Shown here piece after piece: positions 27,670 to 40,314 of a stretch of DNA of 64,000 bases. The stretch is from the NCBI RefSeq assembly GCF_001887355.1, contig NZ_MPIN01000022.1, positions 32,212-96,211 on the forward strand, read 5' to 3'. A program made the translations under genes and the position numbers. Under the pieces are notes generated by a model. The model searched no databases, was not told the origin of the DNA, and saw nothing but the letters and a program-made list of their open reading frames with translations. The DNA comes from Cystobacter ferrugineus. GTDB taxonomy: Bacteria; Myxococcota; Myxococcia; Myxococcales; Myxococcaceae. Within the stretch, counting starts at the first letter, position 1. Every line of letters begins with the position of its first letter.

Positions 27670-27800
27670 GGGTTGCTTCCTCGGATTGAGACGGGGTGGG
27701 ACGGCTCGGGTCCGCGGTAGGGGCAAGGTGCGTGCCACCACTGGACCCCTCGGCCCTCCGAGGAGCGACGGTTCCGCCGCGATGAGGCGTCTCGCCCGGT

Positions 27801-27837
27801 CGGTCGAATCGACCGAGGAGAGCGTTCGAATTGAACG
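27801..27837. promoter_or_regulatory. Two adjacent palindromes between divergent P450 and kinase genes
   Basis: CGGTCGAATCGACCG (27801-27815) has perfect 7-bp arms about one central base. Beside it, CGTTCGAATTGAACG (27823-27837) has 5-bp arms. Both lie in the 331-bp divergent intergenic region (27670-28000) and may be binding sites for a dimeric regulator of one or both genes. Nothing else was recognised in the region. Confidence 0.4.
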
Positions 27838-28000
27838 AGTGGTTGCGCGCGGGGTGTGCCTCGGAGGGCGATGAAGCCGGTTCATCCCTTGCCTGGTGTG
27901 GAGCAGACGAGCGATGGCTGGCCGGCCTGTCTCTGTCCACTTCTGGACACCTTCATGCGCTATCCTCAGGCGGGGGGTCCGCGGCGAGCGCGACATCAAC

Positions 28001-29956
28001 ATGGCCAGCACATCCGATTCGAAGCACCTAAGCCCCGGTCCATCCACGTCGTCGGAGCCTGGAGGGAAGCGAGCGGGGTACGTCTGGCTCACCTCCCTGC
28101 TGGATGTCTTCCTCTCGGAAACCCTGCGCAAGGCACCGCCCTCGGAGCTGCATCGCCAGCGGGTGTTGATCGCCGCCTGCCTGTTCGCGCTCCCGTTCGG
28201 GGTGTTCTACCTGCTGCTCGTTCCCTTCACGGCTGCGGAGGTCCCCACGCTCCTGTCGAGCGGGTTCTACGTCGTGACGCTGATGCTGGCGCGTAGGGCC
28301 CGCTCCTTGACGGTGCCGGCGATGTTCCTGTGCCTGTCCATGGTGGTGGGGTACGTGGTGTCCGTCTTCTTGAGCCCCCATCCCGAAGGGGGGTTCCACG
28401 CCGCGAGCATGATGATCCCCGCGTTCGCGGTGTACCTGCTGGGACCCCGGCTGGGCTTCTTCGTCACGGGCTGCCTCGCCGTGTGCCTGGGCATCATCCA
28501 TCCGCTGTACCGGGTGCGCTTCACCCCCGGCCTCACGGCCATCCCCCTGGAGGAATTCACGGTCATGTGCGCCTCCGCGGCCGTCTCCCTCCTGGGCTCG
28601 TGGATGCTGAGCACGCTGCACAGCACCTCGCGGGATGCCGCCCACGACGCGCTCGAGCGGGCCCTGGCGACCCTGCGCGAGAGCGAGGGCAAGCTGAGCA
28701 GCCTCATCGAGAGCTCCGATGACCTGGTGTTCTCACTCGACACGCAGCTGCGCGTCATCACCGCCAACTCGGCGATGCGCCGGTTCTACCGGCGGATGCA
28801 GGGACAGGAACTCGTTCCCGGGCAGCGCTTCTGCTTCCCACGGACTCCAGTGCTCCAGACGCACTGGGACCCGAGGTTCAACCGGGTGCTCGCGGGGGAG
28901 CGCTTGCGCTTCGAGCAGGAGGAGCACTCGGAGGAGCCCCCGGAGGATCCCGTCCACGTCGTCCTGGACGTGTCCATCAGCCCCATCCAGGGAGAACAAG
29001 GCCGCGTGACGGGGCTGACCGTCTCCGCGCGGGACATCACGGCGCGCAAGCTGGCGGAGGCCCGATTGGGCGAGATGCACCGCAGCCTGGTGGATGTCTC
29101 CCGCTACGCGGGCATGGCCGAGATCGCCACCGGCGTGCTGCACAACGTGGGCAACACCCTCAACAGCGTCAACATCTCGGCGGGCATCCTCAACGAGCAG
29201 CTTCGCCACTCGCGCCTGTCCGGCCTGCGCAAGGCCGCTACCCTGCTGGGGGAGCACTCCGGGGAACTGGATGCCTTCCTCTCCACGGATTCGCGCGGCC
29301 AGCGGCTTCCGGGCTACCTGCTCGCCCTCGCCGAGGAACTGGAGAAGGAACGCGCGGTGCTGCGCCAGGAGGTGGGCGCACTGTCCGAGGGCATCGAGCA
29401 CATCAAGTCCATTGTGGTCATGCAGCAGCAGTACGCACGCGCCGGCGGAGTGCTGGAGCGGTTGCCGGTGCCTCAACTCATCGAGGAGGCCCTGCGCCTG
29501 CATGCCGGTCCGTTCGAGCGCCAGGGCATCCACCTCGCGCGGGAGTACGCCGATGTCCCTCCCATCCTCGTGGACCGCCACAACCTGCTGCAGATCCTCG
29601 TCAACCTGCTGAGCAACGCGCGGCACGCGCTGATGGAGAGCAAGACCCCGGACAAGTGCCTGCGCATCCGCATCCGTCTGGACGCCGGATGCGGCCAGCT
29701 CGTCATCGAGTTCACCGACAATGGCGTGGGCATCGCGCCGGAGCACCTGGCGCGCCTCTTCTCCCAGGGCTTCACGACGAAGAAGCACGGGCATGGCTTC
29801 GGGCTGCACATCAGCGCGCTGGCGGCCACCGAGATGCACGGGCGCCTGTCCTGCTCGAGCCCCGGGCTGGGGCAGGGGGCGACCTTCACGCTGGTGCTGC
29901 CGGTGGAGGGCCCCCGCGATAGCCGGCGGCCCTCCGCCTCGCTCGAGTTGTCTTGA
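28001..29956 (+). CDS. Membrane sensor histidine kinase with PAS domain
   Basis: 651 aa from the ATG at 28001; the frame extends 35 codons further upstream, but the first convincing start is MASTSDSK. Six predicted membrane helices fill about 50-215 with no large periplasmic loop, a 7TM/MASE-like sensor. A PAS domain spans about 240-365. The H-box is of the variant type GVLHNVGNTLNSVN (phospho-His followed by Asn, as in HNxGN kinases). The HATPase has NLLSNARHAL (N-box), DNGVGIAPEH (G1) and KKHGHGFGLH (F/G2). There is no receiver domain, and no response regulator lies beside it, so it is an orphan kinase, which is common in myxobacteria. The signal is unknown. Confidence 0.88.
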   Translation: MASTSDSKHLSPGPSTSSEPGGKRAGYVWLTSLLDVFLSETLRKAPPSELHRQRVLIAACLFALPFGVFYLLLVPFTAAEVPTLLSSGFYVVTLMLARRARSLTVPAMFLCLSMVVGYVVSVFLSPHPEGGFHAASMMIPAFAVYLLGPRLGFFVTGCLAVCLGIIHPLYRVRFTPGLTAIPLEEFTVMCASAAVSLLGSWMLSTLHSTSRDAAHDALERALATLRESEGKLSSLIESSDDLVFSLDTQLRVITANSAMRRFYRRMQGQELVPGQRFCFPRTPVLQTHWDPRFNRVLAGERLRFEQEEHSEEPPEDPVHVVLDVSISPIQGEQGRVTGLTVSARDITARKLAEARLGEMHRSLVDVSRYAGMAEIATGVLHNVGNTLNSVNISAGILNEQLRHSRLSGLRKAATLLGEHSGELDAFLSTDSRGQRLPGYLLALAEELEKERAVLRQEVGALSEGIEHIKSIVVMQQQYARAGGVLERLPVPQLIEEALRLHAGPFERQGIHLAREYADVPPILVDRHNLLQILVNLLSNARHALMESKTPDKCLRIRIRLDAGCGQLVIEFTDNGVGIAPEHLARLFSQGFTTKKHGHGFGLHISALAATEMHGRLSCSSPGLGQGATFTLVLPVEGPRDSRRPSASLELS

Positions 29957-29969
29957 GCGTCCGGGCCCG

Positions 29970-31484
29970 TCAGTTCGTTCCGGGCGCCCAGTAGGCCCGT
30001 GCCCGGGGAAAGAGGAAGTCAGCCACCTGGCGTCCGAGCTCCAGCCCCGCGACGTTGTCGGCCTGGATGTGGTAGCCGCCCATGATGCGCGAGATGCCCG
30101 CCAGCTCCGCCGTCTCACTGAACGTCGGCAGCGCCAGCGTCACCTGGCAGTCCTCGGGCGTGTCCTGGGAGGGCACGCCCTCGCGCTGCTGGATGATGTT
30201 GCACGCGAAGCCCGGCTCGGTGAGGGCCCCCGCGGTGAGCTGCTCCACCTTGCCGAAGGTGTCGCTGCCCGTGAACAGCTCCAATACCCGGGCGCACGCG
30301 GCGCTCACCGTGCTGTGGCCGGAGACGTAGCCCGGGAAGGGCGGCGTGATGAACGTGTAGGGTGAATACGGGTGCCACTGCTCGGCGGCAACCCAGTCCA
30401 CGCCCTGGCCCGGCCCCACCCAACCCAACAGCTCGTCACCCGCGTGGTAGTAGCGCACGAGCGTCCAGGGCCGGGAGGAGTCGTAGAAGCGCTTGGACTC
30501 CCAGGCGGCGATGAAGGCATCCAGCGCCGCGTTGCCCACGGTGAAGAAGAGCTTCACGTCCCGGTCCAGGCCGTAATGGTCGCGGCGCGACACGTCCTGC
30601 GCGAAGCGCAGCCAGTGGCCGGACTGGGCCGTGGAGCGGGGGCCATCGCGCATGAACTCGACGAGCGCCTTCTGCTCCGGGGTGAGGTTGGCGTTGTAGT
30701 CGATGATCTCCTGCACCTCCTGGGCGAGCTGCGCCGAGCCCACCTTCGGAGGAGGCGGCGGACGGAACTGGGCGCTGGTGGTGAGCGCGAAGGGCCGCAC
30801 CTTGTACCAATGGGGGGTGAGAAAGCCGGGCGTCACGGTGCCACCCTGGCCGTCATCGAACGAGATGGGCTGCCAGCGGTCGGGATCGATGATGACGTCG
30901 GGCGGATTGACGGGCGCGTAGCCGGTGTAGTCGGAGTAGGGGACGCCGCTGGAGCCGGGCTCGTCACCGAGCTGGTTGGCGCCATCGTGCCGCCGCCAGG
31001 CGAGGAGCGCGGCCGCGGCGGTGTTGCCCACTCCCTGGGGCGTGGCGAGGTTGGTCGAGGTGTCGTTGGGGTCGTACCCCATGCCGCTCATCTGCTGCGC
31101 GAGCCATGCGGCATCCTCCGGGTAGAACTCCAGGAGGGCGCGGTAGGTGGCGTAGGCGATGGCCTTCTGCTTGCGGGCCAGGGTCCGCTCGGAGGGGGGC
31201 CGGCGCAGGCTGCCTCCCAGCCGGGTGCCCACCGCGCGCGCGTCATAGGCCGCCCACGCGTCGTACATGGCCGTCACCGAGATGGCGTGGGCACGGGAGA
31301 TGACCGTGGGCCGCGCGCCGCGCCGTTCTACTTCGCGGGCCGTGGCCTCGAGCACGATGTCCAGCCAGCGGTATGCGGCGGAAGGCCCGTGGCCTCCCTC
31401 CGGAGTGGGGGTCTCCGCCCGGGCCGGTGGGGCGAGCAACAGAATTGGGATGAGACAAGCGAGGAGCTGTCGAGGTTGGAGCAT
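29970..31484 (-). CDS. Secreted vanadium-dependent haloperoxidase / PAP2-like protein
   Basis: 504 aa. The ATG at 31484 follows AGGAGA. A signal peptide ends at about PPARAE. It has the vanadate/phosphate-binding core shared by vanadium haloperoxidases and PAP2 phosphatases: the Lys/Arg region near KRFYDSSRPWTLVRYYH, the FPGYVSGHSTVSAACARVLE segment with catalytic His, and RIMGGYHIQADNVAGLELG with Arg and the axial His. Size and motif spacing fit the bacterial VCPO-like family rather than small PAP2 phosphatases. Many of these have unknown halide specificity or none. It lies 57 bp downstream of a WD40 kinase gene, so co-transcription is possible. It converges with the histidine kinase. Confidence 0.83.
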   Translation of the reverse strand: MLQPRQLLACLIPILLLAPPARAETPTPEGGHGPSAAYRWLDIVLEATAREVERRGARPTVISRAHAISVTAMYDAWAAYDARAVGTRLGGSLRRPPSERTLARKQKAIAYATYRALLEFYPEDAAWLAQQMSGMGYDPNDTSTNLATPQGVGNTAAAALLAWRRHDGANQLGDEPGSSGVPYSDYTGYAPVNPPDVIIDPDRWQPISFDDGQGGTVTPGFLTPHWYKVRPFALTTSAQFRPPPPPKVGSAQLAQEVQEIIDYNANLTPEQKALVEFMRDGPRSTAQSGHWLRFAQDVSRRDHYGLDRDVKLFFTVGNAALDAFIAAWESKRFYDSSRPWTLVRYYHAGDELLGWVGPGQGVDWVAAEQWHPYSPYTFITPPFPGYVSGHSTVSAACARVLELFTGSDTFGKVEQLTAGALTEPGFACNIIQQREGVPSQDTPEDCQVTLALPTFSETAELAGISRIMGGYHIQADNVAGLELGRQVADFLFPRARAYWAPGTN

Positions 31485-31541
31485 GCGGAAGTCTCCTGGG
31501 TGAGCCCCACCCTCTACGCCCCCTGTCTGACAGATTCCGCC

Positions 31542-34979
<3,438 letters not shown>

Positions 34980-34994
34980 ACGAAGGGGCGCCTT

Positions 34995-36017
34995 CTAGGT
35001 CCCCTGGACGCGCGAGTCGAGCGCCAGGGCGACCAGCGTCTCGGTGAGCGAGCCGGGGAAGTAGTTGGCGAAGCCCGGCAGGCCGGTGAGGGCGGCCTCG
35101 GCGTGGTCCATGTCCGCCAGCCGCACCACGCGTGAACCCGGCACCTCCGCGTCCAGCGCCGTCACCAGTCCGTCACAGCCCCAGCCGTAGCGCTCCTGGA
35201 CGTAGCTGCACAGGGGCCGCATCAGCGAGCGCCGCGACAGCCGCGAGGTGGCCAGCGCCACGGTGGGAATGTCCAGGGGGTAGGGGTGCTGGCGCACGAA
35301 CTCCATCCGCCGCGCGTAGGACAGGTCCTCCACCGAGGCCGCGTCCCCCTGGAAGAGCGAGGGGAAGGTCACGTCCAGCATCTGCCTGAGCGCGGGCGTC
35401 GTCACCAGATCATTGGCGATGACCGAGCCCCCATAGGGCGGCTGCATCGCCACCACCGCGCGCACGTGCCGGCGCAGCTCCGGGTAGAGCGCGAGCGTGC
35501 TCATCGCTTCCACACCCCCCTTGCTGTGGCCCACCAGCACCACCGTGCGGCCGAAGTGGATGGCGTCCAGCAGCGCCTCGCGCACCACCTTCACGTTGTC
35601 CGCGAGCCGCCCCTCGGTGTCCACCGCCACCTCGCGCGTCTCCAACCCCCGCTGCTCCAGCCGGAACTGGTTGTCCTCGAGATAGCCGGGCAGCTCGTCG
35701 CCGAGCATCCCCTTCACCATCAGGTACAGGTGGCGCCTGGCCTCGTCGGGCAGCACGGGCTCGTCCTGGCGCACGCGGGCGTACACCTCGTGGAAGCGCG
35801 CGGTGATGTCCGTGGGCGGGGCCGTCTCGGACTTGAACCAGCCAGCGAGGCCCGTGCTGCCACCCGCCGGGGCCTCGTGCCGGGCCTCCGGCAGGGCTCG
35901 CAGGGAGCGCAGCAGCCGCGCCACCGCGTTCGGCGCGGGCACGTTCCTGGGCGCGGGCTCGTGGGTGGGGGGAACGGTGGGGGGCGGGGTCGGGGGGAGG
36001 AGATCCTTCGGGGCCAT
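34995..36017 (-). CDS. Alpha/beta hydrolase / lipase-like protein
   Basis: 340 aa from the ATG at 36017; the frame is open further upstream without similarity. The Pro-rich N-terminus (PPTPPPTVPPTHEP) is probably disordered. The nucleophile elbow is VLVGHSKGGVEAMST (Ser about 190). Catalytic Asp and His candidates lie near ALDAEVPGS and LADMDHAEAAL. It resembles triacylglycerol-lipase-like or PGAP1-like hydrolases. The gene is 15 bp upstream of the WD40 kinase gene on the same strand, and is divergent from the polyamine operon (67 bp between starts). The substrate is unknown. Confidence 0.72.
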   Translation of the reverse strand: MAPKDLLPPTPPPTVPPTHEPAPRNVPAPNAVARLLRSLRALPEARHEAPAGGSTGLAGWFKSETAPPTDITARFHEVYARVRQDEPVLPDEARRHLYLMVKGMLGDELPGYLEDNQFRLEQRGLETREVAVDTEGRLADNVKVVREALLDAIHFGRTVVLVGHSKGGVEAMSTLALYPELRRHVRAVVAMQPPYGGSVIANDLVTTPALRQMLDVTFPSLFQGDAASVEDLSYARRMEFVRQHPYPLDIPTVALATSRLSRRSLMRPLCSYVQERYGWGCDGLVTALDAEVPGSRVVRLADMDHAEAALTGLPGFANYFPGSLTETLVALALDSRVQGT

Positions 36018-36084
36018 GCGCACGTGCAGTGTACCAGGGCCGGGCTCCGCGTTTCTCCCGCCCCCCTCCCCAGGGGAGGACACC

Positions 36085-36471
36085 GTGGTAGAAGGTAGGG
36101 GCTGCAAGGGGAGGAACACCCTGACGACCGGACAGGAATGGCTGGTGGACGTGAGCGGGTGCGTGCCCGAGCGCCTGAAGGACGCGCGAGGGCTCGCGGC
36201 CTTGTTCGAGGAGATCATCGTGCTGCTGGAGTTGAAGGTGGTGGGACAGCCGCAGTGGCACGTGTTTCCGGAGCCCGGTGGCGTCACCGGCCTCACGTTG
36301 CTCGCGGAGAGTCATCTGACCATCCACACCTTCCCCGAGCATGGCTTCGCCGCGCTCAACGTCTATTGCTGCCGGCCGCGGTTGTGCCCGGACTTCGAGG
36401 ATCTGGTGGTGCGTCACCTGGGGGCGGTCTCCTGCCGCGTGCGGGAGCTGCGCCGGAGGGTGGAGACGTGA
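36085..36471 (+). CDS. speH: S-adenosylmethionine decarboxylase proenzyme
   Basis: 128 aa from a GTG at 36085, preceded by GGGGAGGA. It is a SpeH-type (class 1B) proenzyme. The self-cleavage site is LLAESHLTIHTFPEHGFAAL, where cutting before Ser creates the pyruvoyl cofactor. The following His, the Cys residues near LNVYCCRPRLC and the internal GQPQWHVFPEPGGVTG complete the family pattern. Decarboxylated AdoMet is the aminopropyl donor for spermidine-type polyamines. It heads a six-gene operon whose fifth gene is a spermidine-synthase-like enzyme, so the product is probably used locally. Its stop codon overlaps the next start (GTGA). Confidence 0.9.
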   Translation: MVEGRGCKGRNTLTTGQEWLVDVSGCVPERLKDARGLAALFEEIIVLLELKVVGQPQWHVFPEPGGVTGLTLLAESHLTIHTFPEHGFAALNVYCCRPRLCPDFEDLVVRHLGAVSCRVRELRRRVET

Positions 36472-38366
36472 CGCAGGGGATGTGTCCCTCGTGTGGGGCG
36501 GCGGTGGAGTTCTCCGCGGGCTCGGCGCTGGTGGTGGTGTGTGGCCATTGTCAGACGGTGGTGGCGCGCCAGGGCGCGTCCCTCGAGGCCCATGGCAAGG
36601 TGGGCGCCATCGTCGAGACCGACTCGCCCTTGCGGCTCGGCGCCGAGGGCCGGCTGGGGCGCGATGCGTACCGGCTGGTGGGGCACCTGCAGAAGGACCA
36701 TGGCGCGGGCCCCTGGGACGAGTGGTACGTGGAGTTCGACGACGGGCGCACCGGCTGGCTCTCCGAGTCCGAGGGCGCCTTCCACCTGCTCATCGCCTCC
36801 GGCACCGAGCAGGGCCTGGAGCTCGAGGACTTCCCGCCCGGCCACCGCTTCAGCCTGGTGGGGCACCGGCTCGTGGTGGAGGAGCGGGGGCATGGCCGCG
36901 TGGTGGCCGCCGAGGGCCAGTTGCCCGACGACGTGGACCCCAGCGCGGACAGCCACTACGTGGACGCCACCGGGCCCAAGGGCGTCTTCGTGACGCTGGA
37001 CTTCGGGACGTCGACGACGGACCCCGAGGTCTATGTCGGCAAGAAGCTGAAGCTCACGGAGCTGGGCATCGCGCCGGACCAGCTCCGGCCGCGGGTGAAG
37101 AAGGTCGCGCTGCAGCAGGCGCGCTGCACCCAGTGCAACGGTCCCCTGGAACTGCGCGCGCCGGATCAAACCAAGCGCGTGGCGTGCCCCTACTGCGGCG
37201 CGCTCCTGGACGTGCGCAAGGGCAAGCTCGCCTTCCTCCAACTGCTGGAGAAGCCGGACCCGGGGCCCCGCATTCCCCTGGGCGCGCGGGGCAAGCTGGA
37301 GGGGACCGACTGGGTGTGCATCGGCTTCCTGATTCGCTCGTGCACGGTGGAGGGGGTGCGCTACCCGTGGGAGGAGTACCTCCTGTTCAACCGGGAGCGG
37401 GGCTTCACCTGGCTCATGGAGTCCAACGGGCATTGGGTGTTCCTCACGCCCCTGGACGCGGGCGATGTGTCGGTGGCTCCGGGAATCGCCGCGCACCTCG
37501 AGGGCCAGCGCTACCGGGCCTTCCAGGGCGTGGAGGCCGTCACCGAGACGGTGCTCGGCGAGTTCTACTGGGAGGTGCGCGCCGGGGAGAGATCGCACGC
37601 CGAGGAATACGTGGCACCGCCGTACTCGGTGAACGTGGACGAGACGAAGAACGAGGTGACGTACTCGCGTGGCGAGTACCTGGCGCCCGGTGTCATCCAG
37701 GAGGCCTTCGGGCTGAAGGAGCCCCTGCCCGAGCCCCAGGGCATCGCGCCCAGCCAGCCCAACCCCCACTCGAGCGGACCCGCCTGGCGGTGGGCGGGTA
37801 TCTGGAGCGCGGCCCTGTTCGTCGTCTTCCTGTTGCTCAACGCGCTCGCCGCCAACGAAGTGGTGCTGGAGCAGTCCGTGCGGCTGGATCCGGATGCCCG
37901 CTCGGGGACGCCCTCGGCCATCCACTTCAGCAAGCCCTTCGACATCCACAAGCACGGCAACGTGCGCGCCGAGCTGTCCTCGCCCGTGAACAACTCCTGG
38001 CTGGGTGTGCAGGCGGAGCTCGTCAACGAGCAGAACGGCGACGTCATCGGCTTCTACGAGGAAGTGGGCTACTACTCCGGCAGCGACTCGGATGAGTCCT
38101 GGAGCGAGGGAAGCCGGACGGAGAGCGAGCACCTGTCCTCGGTGCCTCCCGGGCGCTATGTGCTGCGCACCCAGGCGCTCTTCGACGGCGCGCCCCAGGG
38201 GTACAGCTATACGATGAAGCTCGTGAGCGATACCCCGCGCGCGCTCTGGTTCTTCTGGGCGCTGGTGGTGTTGTGGGTGCTGCCCCTGTTCGCGGTCTTC
38301 CGCGCCTCGAGCTTCGAGACATCACGTTGGGCGGAGAGCAACCTGGACTCCGGCTCGGGAGAGTGA
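36468..38366 (+). CDS. DUF4178-like zinc-ribbon membrane protein
   Basis: 632 aa from the GTG at 36468, overlapping the previous stop. It begins with a zinc ribbon (CPSCGAAVEFSAG...CGHC, about 6-30). A first beta-rich DUF4178-type domain follows (about 55-205, GRDAYRLVGHLQK...WDEWYVEFDDG). A second zinc ribbon (CTQCNGPLEL...CPYCG, about 222-245) precedes a second DUF4178-type domain (about 275-420, DWVCIGFLIRSCTVEG...WEEYLLFN). Two membrane segments flank an extracytoplasmic domain (about 440-460 and 590-610). The domain's function is unknown. Its consistent partners, AdoMet decarboxylase, DUF350 and an aminopropyltransferase, suggest a polyamine-linked envelope role. Confidence 0.82.
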   Translation: MTQGMCPSCGAAVEFSAGSALVVVCGHCQTVVARQGASLEAHGKVGAIVETDSPLRLGAEGRLGRDAYRLVGHLQKDHGAGPWDEWYVEFDDGRTGWLSESEGAFHLLIASGTEQGLELEDFPPGHRFSLVGHRLVVEERGHGRVVAAEGQLPDDVDPSADSHYVDATGPKGVFVTLDFGTSTTDPEVYVGKKLKLTELGIAPDQLRPRVKKVALQQARCTQCNGPLELRAPDQTKRVACPYCGALLDVRKGKLAFLQLLEKPDPGPRIPLGARGKLEGTDWVCIGFLIRSCTVEGVRYPWEEYLLFNRERGFTWLMESNGHWVFLTPLDAGDVSVAPGIAAHLEGQRYRAFQGVEAVTETVLGEFYWEVRAGERSHAEEYVAPPYSVNVDETKNEVTYSRGEYLAPGVIQEAFGLKEPLPEPQGIAPSQPNPHSSGPAWRWAGIWSAALFVVFLLLNALAANEVVLEQSVRLDPDARSGTPSAIHFSKPFDIHKHGNVRAELSSPVNNSWLGVQAELVNEQNGDVIGFYEEVGYYSGSDSDESWSEGSRTESEHLSSVPPGRYVLRTQALFDGAPQGYSYTMKLVSDTPRALWFFWALVVLWVLPLFAVFRASSFETSRWAESNLDSGSGE

Positions 38367-38376
38367 GGGAGGCGTC

Positions 38377-38559
38377 ATGAAGTTCATCGGTGGAATCATC
38401 GTCGTGCTCTACGCGCTGATGGCGTACCGGGGTTGGGAGCCGTTCACCCGCGCGGAGCGGGGCACGGTGACGTCCTCGACGTCCTCGCGCGGCTCGGGCG
38501 GCGGCTTCTTCGTTGGCGGATCGCGCTACCGCAGTGGCGGTTTCATGGGAGGGAAGTGA
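38377..38559 (+). CDS. Small Gly/Ser-rich membrane-anchored protein
   Basis: 60 aa. The ATG at 38377 follows GGGAGG. One N-terminal hydrophobic helix (FIGGIIVVLYALMAY) precedes a Gly/Ser-rich tail ending GGSRYRSGGFMGGK. It is the third gene of the polyamine operon, 10 bp after the DUF4178-like gene, and its stop overlaps the next start by one base. It is probably a real small subunit, since coupling and ribosome binding site are good. The function is unknown. Confidence 0.7.
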   Translation: MKFIGGIIVVLYALMAYRGWEPFTRAERGTVTSSTSSRGSGGGFFVGGSRYRSGGFMGGK

Positions 38560-38792
38560 TGCGGATGGGTGTGCTGGCCGTATTGGTGAACGTGGACAAC
38601 CTGCTGGCGAGCGTCGTGTACTCGCTGGTGGGGCTGGCGGTGTTCGTGGCGGGCCTGTACGTGTTCCGCTTCATCATGCCGTTCGACGTGCACAAGGAGA
38701 TCGAGGTCGACCAGAACACCGCGCTCGGCATCGTGATGGGCTCCTTCATCATCGGCCTGGCCATCATCGTGGCCGCGGCCATCTCGGGTTGA
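38559..38792 (+). CDS. DUF350 membrane protein
   Basis: 77 aa. The start ATG at 38559 overlaps the preceding TGA, with GGGAGGG upstream. It has two hydrophobic helices (SLVGLAVFVAGLYVFRFI and LGIVMGSFIIGLAIIVAAAI) joined by PFDVHKEIEVDQNTA. This is the diagnostic DUF350 loop with acidic and Asn residues, but about half the size of four-helix DUF350 proteins, so it is a single-unit version. E. coli YjfL is a DUF350 protein encoded near the glutathionylspermidine-synthase-like YjfC, which supports a polyamine link for the family. It is the fourth gene of the operon. Confidence 0.82.
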   Translation: MRMGVLAVLVNVDNLLASVVYSLVGLAVFVAGLYVFRFIMPFDVHKEIEVDQNTALGIVMGSFIIGLAIIVAAAISG

Positions 38793-38817
38793 AGTCCCGC
38801 GGCGAGCCGTTTCCACC

Positions 38818-40314
38818 GTGAACAAGACGCTCCTCTTCGTCACCGTCCTCGTCATCGCCACCTGTGGGCTCATCTACGAGCTCATCATCGGCGCGCTGGC
38901 GAGCTATCTGCTCGGCGACTCCATCACCCAGTTCTCCACGGTGATTGGCTGCTACCTGTTCGCCATGGGCATCGGAAGCTGGCTGTCGGGCTTCATCGAG
39001 CGGGGCGTGGCCCAGCGCTTCGTGGAGATAGAGCTGGGCGTGGCCCTGGTGGGGGGGATGTGCGCGCCGCTGCTCTTCCTCACCTTCGCGCTCACGGACG
39101 TGTTCCGCGTGGTGCTCTACGGCAGCGTGCTGCTCATCGGCACCCTGGTGGGCCTGGAAATCCCCCTGCTGCTGCGCCTGCTCAAGGACCAGCTCGCCTT
39201 CAAGGACCTCGTCAGCCGGGTGCTGACGTTCGACTACCTGGGCGCGCTCGCCGCGAGCATCAGCTTCCCCCTGTTGTTCGTGCCGAGGCTGGGCCTGGTG
39301 CGCACGTCGCTGCTCTTCGGGCTGCTCAACGCCCTGGTGGGCCTGTGGAGCACGTGGCTGCTGGCCCCGGTACTCGCCCACCCGGGGCGCCTGCGCGTCA
39401 AGGCGGTGGGGCTCAGCCTGCTGCTCATGGTGGGGCTCGTCCTGGGCGACCGGTTGAGCAACTTCTCCGAGGAGCACCTCTTCACGGACGAGGTGGTGCA
39501 CGCGTCGAACTCGCCCTACCAGCGCATCGTCCTCACGCGCGGCAAGCGGGGCTTCTCGCTCTACCTCAATGGCAACCTCCAGTTCGCCAGCGTGGACGAG
39601 TACCGCTACCACGAGGCGCTGGTGCACCCGGCCCTGGTGCGCGCGGGGAAGCTCGAGCGCGTGTTGGTGCTCGGGGGCGGTGACGGGCTCGCGGCGCGGG
39701 AGATCCTCAAGTACCCCGAGGTGAAGACGCTCACCCTGGTGGACCTGGATCCGGCGATGACCGGGCTCGCCACGCGCTACGGCGAGCTGGCCGAGCTCAA
39801 CGCGCACTCGCTCGCGGATCCGCGCATGCACGTCGTCAACACCGACGCCATGGAGTTCCTGCGCGAGCACGGCGAGCCCTGGGACGTCATCGTCGTGGAC
39901 TTCCCGGATCCCAACAACTTCGCGCTGGGCAAGCTGTACACCACGGGCTTCTACCGGCTGCTCAAGAAGCGGCTGGCACCGGACGGGGTGGCCGTCATCC
40001 AGAGCACCTCGCCGCTCTACGCCCGGCGCTCCTTCTGGTGCGTGAACAACACGCTCGAGGCGGCGGGCTTCAAGACCCAGCCCTACCATGCCCTGGTGCC
40101 CTCGTTCGGCGAGTGGGGCTACGTGCTCGTCTCCCACGAGGGCGTGCTCCCGCGCCGGCCGCTGGTGGAGGGACTGCGCTTCCTCTCCGAGGAGACCCAC
40201 GCCTCGCTCTTCCAGTTCCCCCCGGACATGGGCCCGTTGCCCACGGAGGTGAACCGGCTGAACAACCAGGTGCTCGTCCACTACTACGAGGAGGAGTGGC
40301 GGCGGTGGAACTGA
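38818..40314 (+). CDS. Membrane-embedded spermidine-synthase-like aminopropyltransferase
   Basis: 498 aa from the GTG at 38818. Residues about 1-205 hold six to seven membrane helices. Residues about 225-495 are a SpeE-like domain: YQRIVLTRGKRGFSLYLNG, the dcAdoMet-binding loop VLVLGGGDGLAAREIL, LVDLDPAMT and the active-site region VVDFPDPNNFALGKLYTTGFY. The acidic pair of spermidine synthases is retained in form, but the usual DSSDPxGP is replaced by DFPDPNN, which may change acceptor specificity. Anchoring puts the enzyme at the cytoplasmic face of the membrane. With SpeH in the same operon it probably transfers aminopropyl groups to an undefined, perhaps membrane-associated, acceptor. Confidence 0.87.
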   Translation: MNKTLLFVTVLVIATCGLIYELIIGALASYLLGDSITQFSTVIGCYLFAMGIGSWLSGFIERGVAQRFVEIELGVALVGGMCAPLLFLTFALTDVFRVVLYGSVLLIGTLVGLEIPLLLRLLKDQLAFKDLVSRVLTFDYLGALAASISFPLLFVPRLGLVRTSLLFGLLNALVGLWSTWLLAPVLAHPGRLRVKAVGLSLLLMVGLVLGDRLSNFSEEHLFTDEVVHASNSPYQRIVLTRGKRGFSLYLNGNLQFASVDEYRYHEALVHPALVRAGKLERVLVLGGGDGLAAREILKYPEVKTLTLVDLDPAMTGLATRYGELAELNAHSLADPRMHVVNTDAMEFLREHGEPWDVIVVDFPDPNNFALGKLYTTGFYRLLKKRLAPDGVAVIQSTSPLYARRSFWCVNNTLEAAGFKTQPYHALVPSFGEWGYVLVSHEGVLPRRPLVEGLRFLSEETHASLFQFPPDMGPLPTEVNRLNNQVLVHYYEEEWRRWN

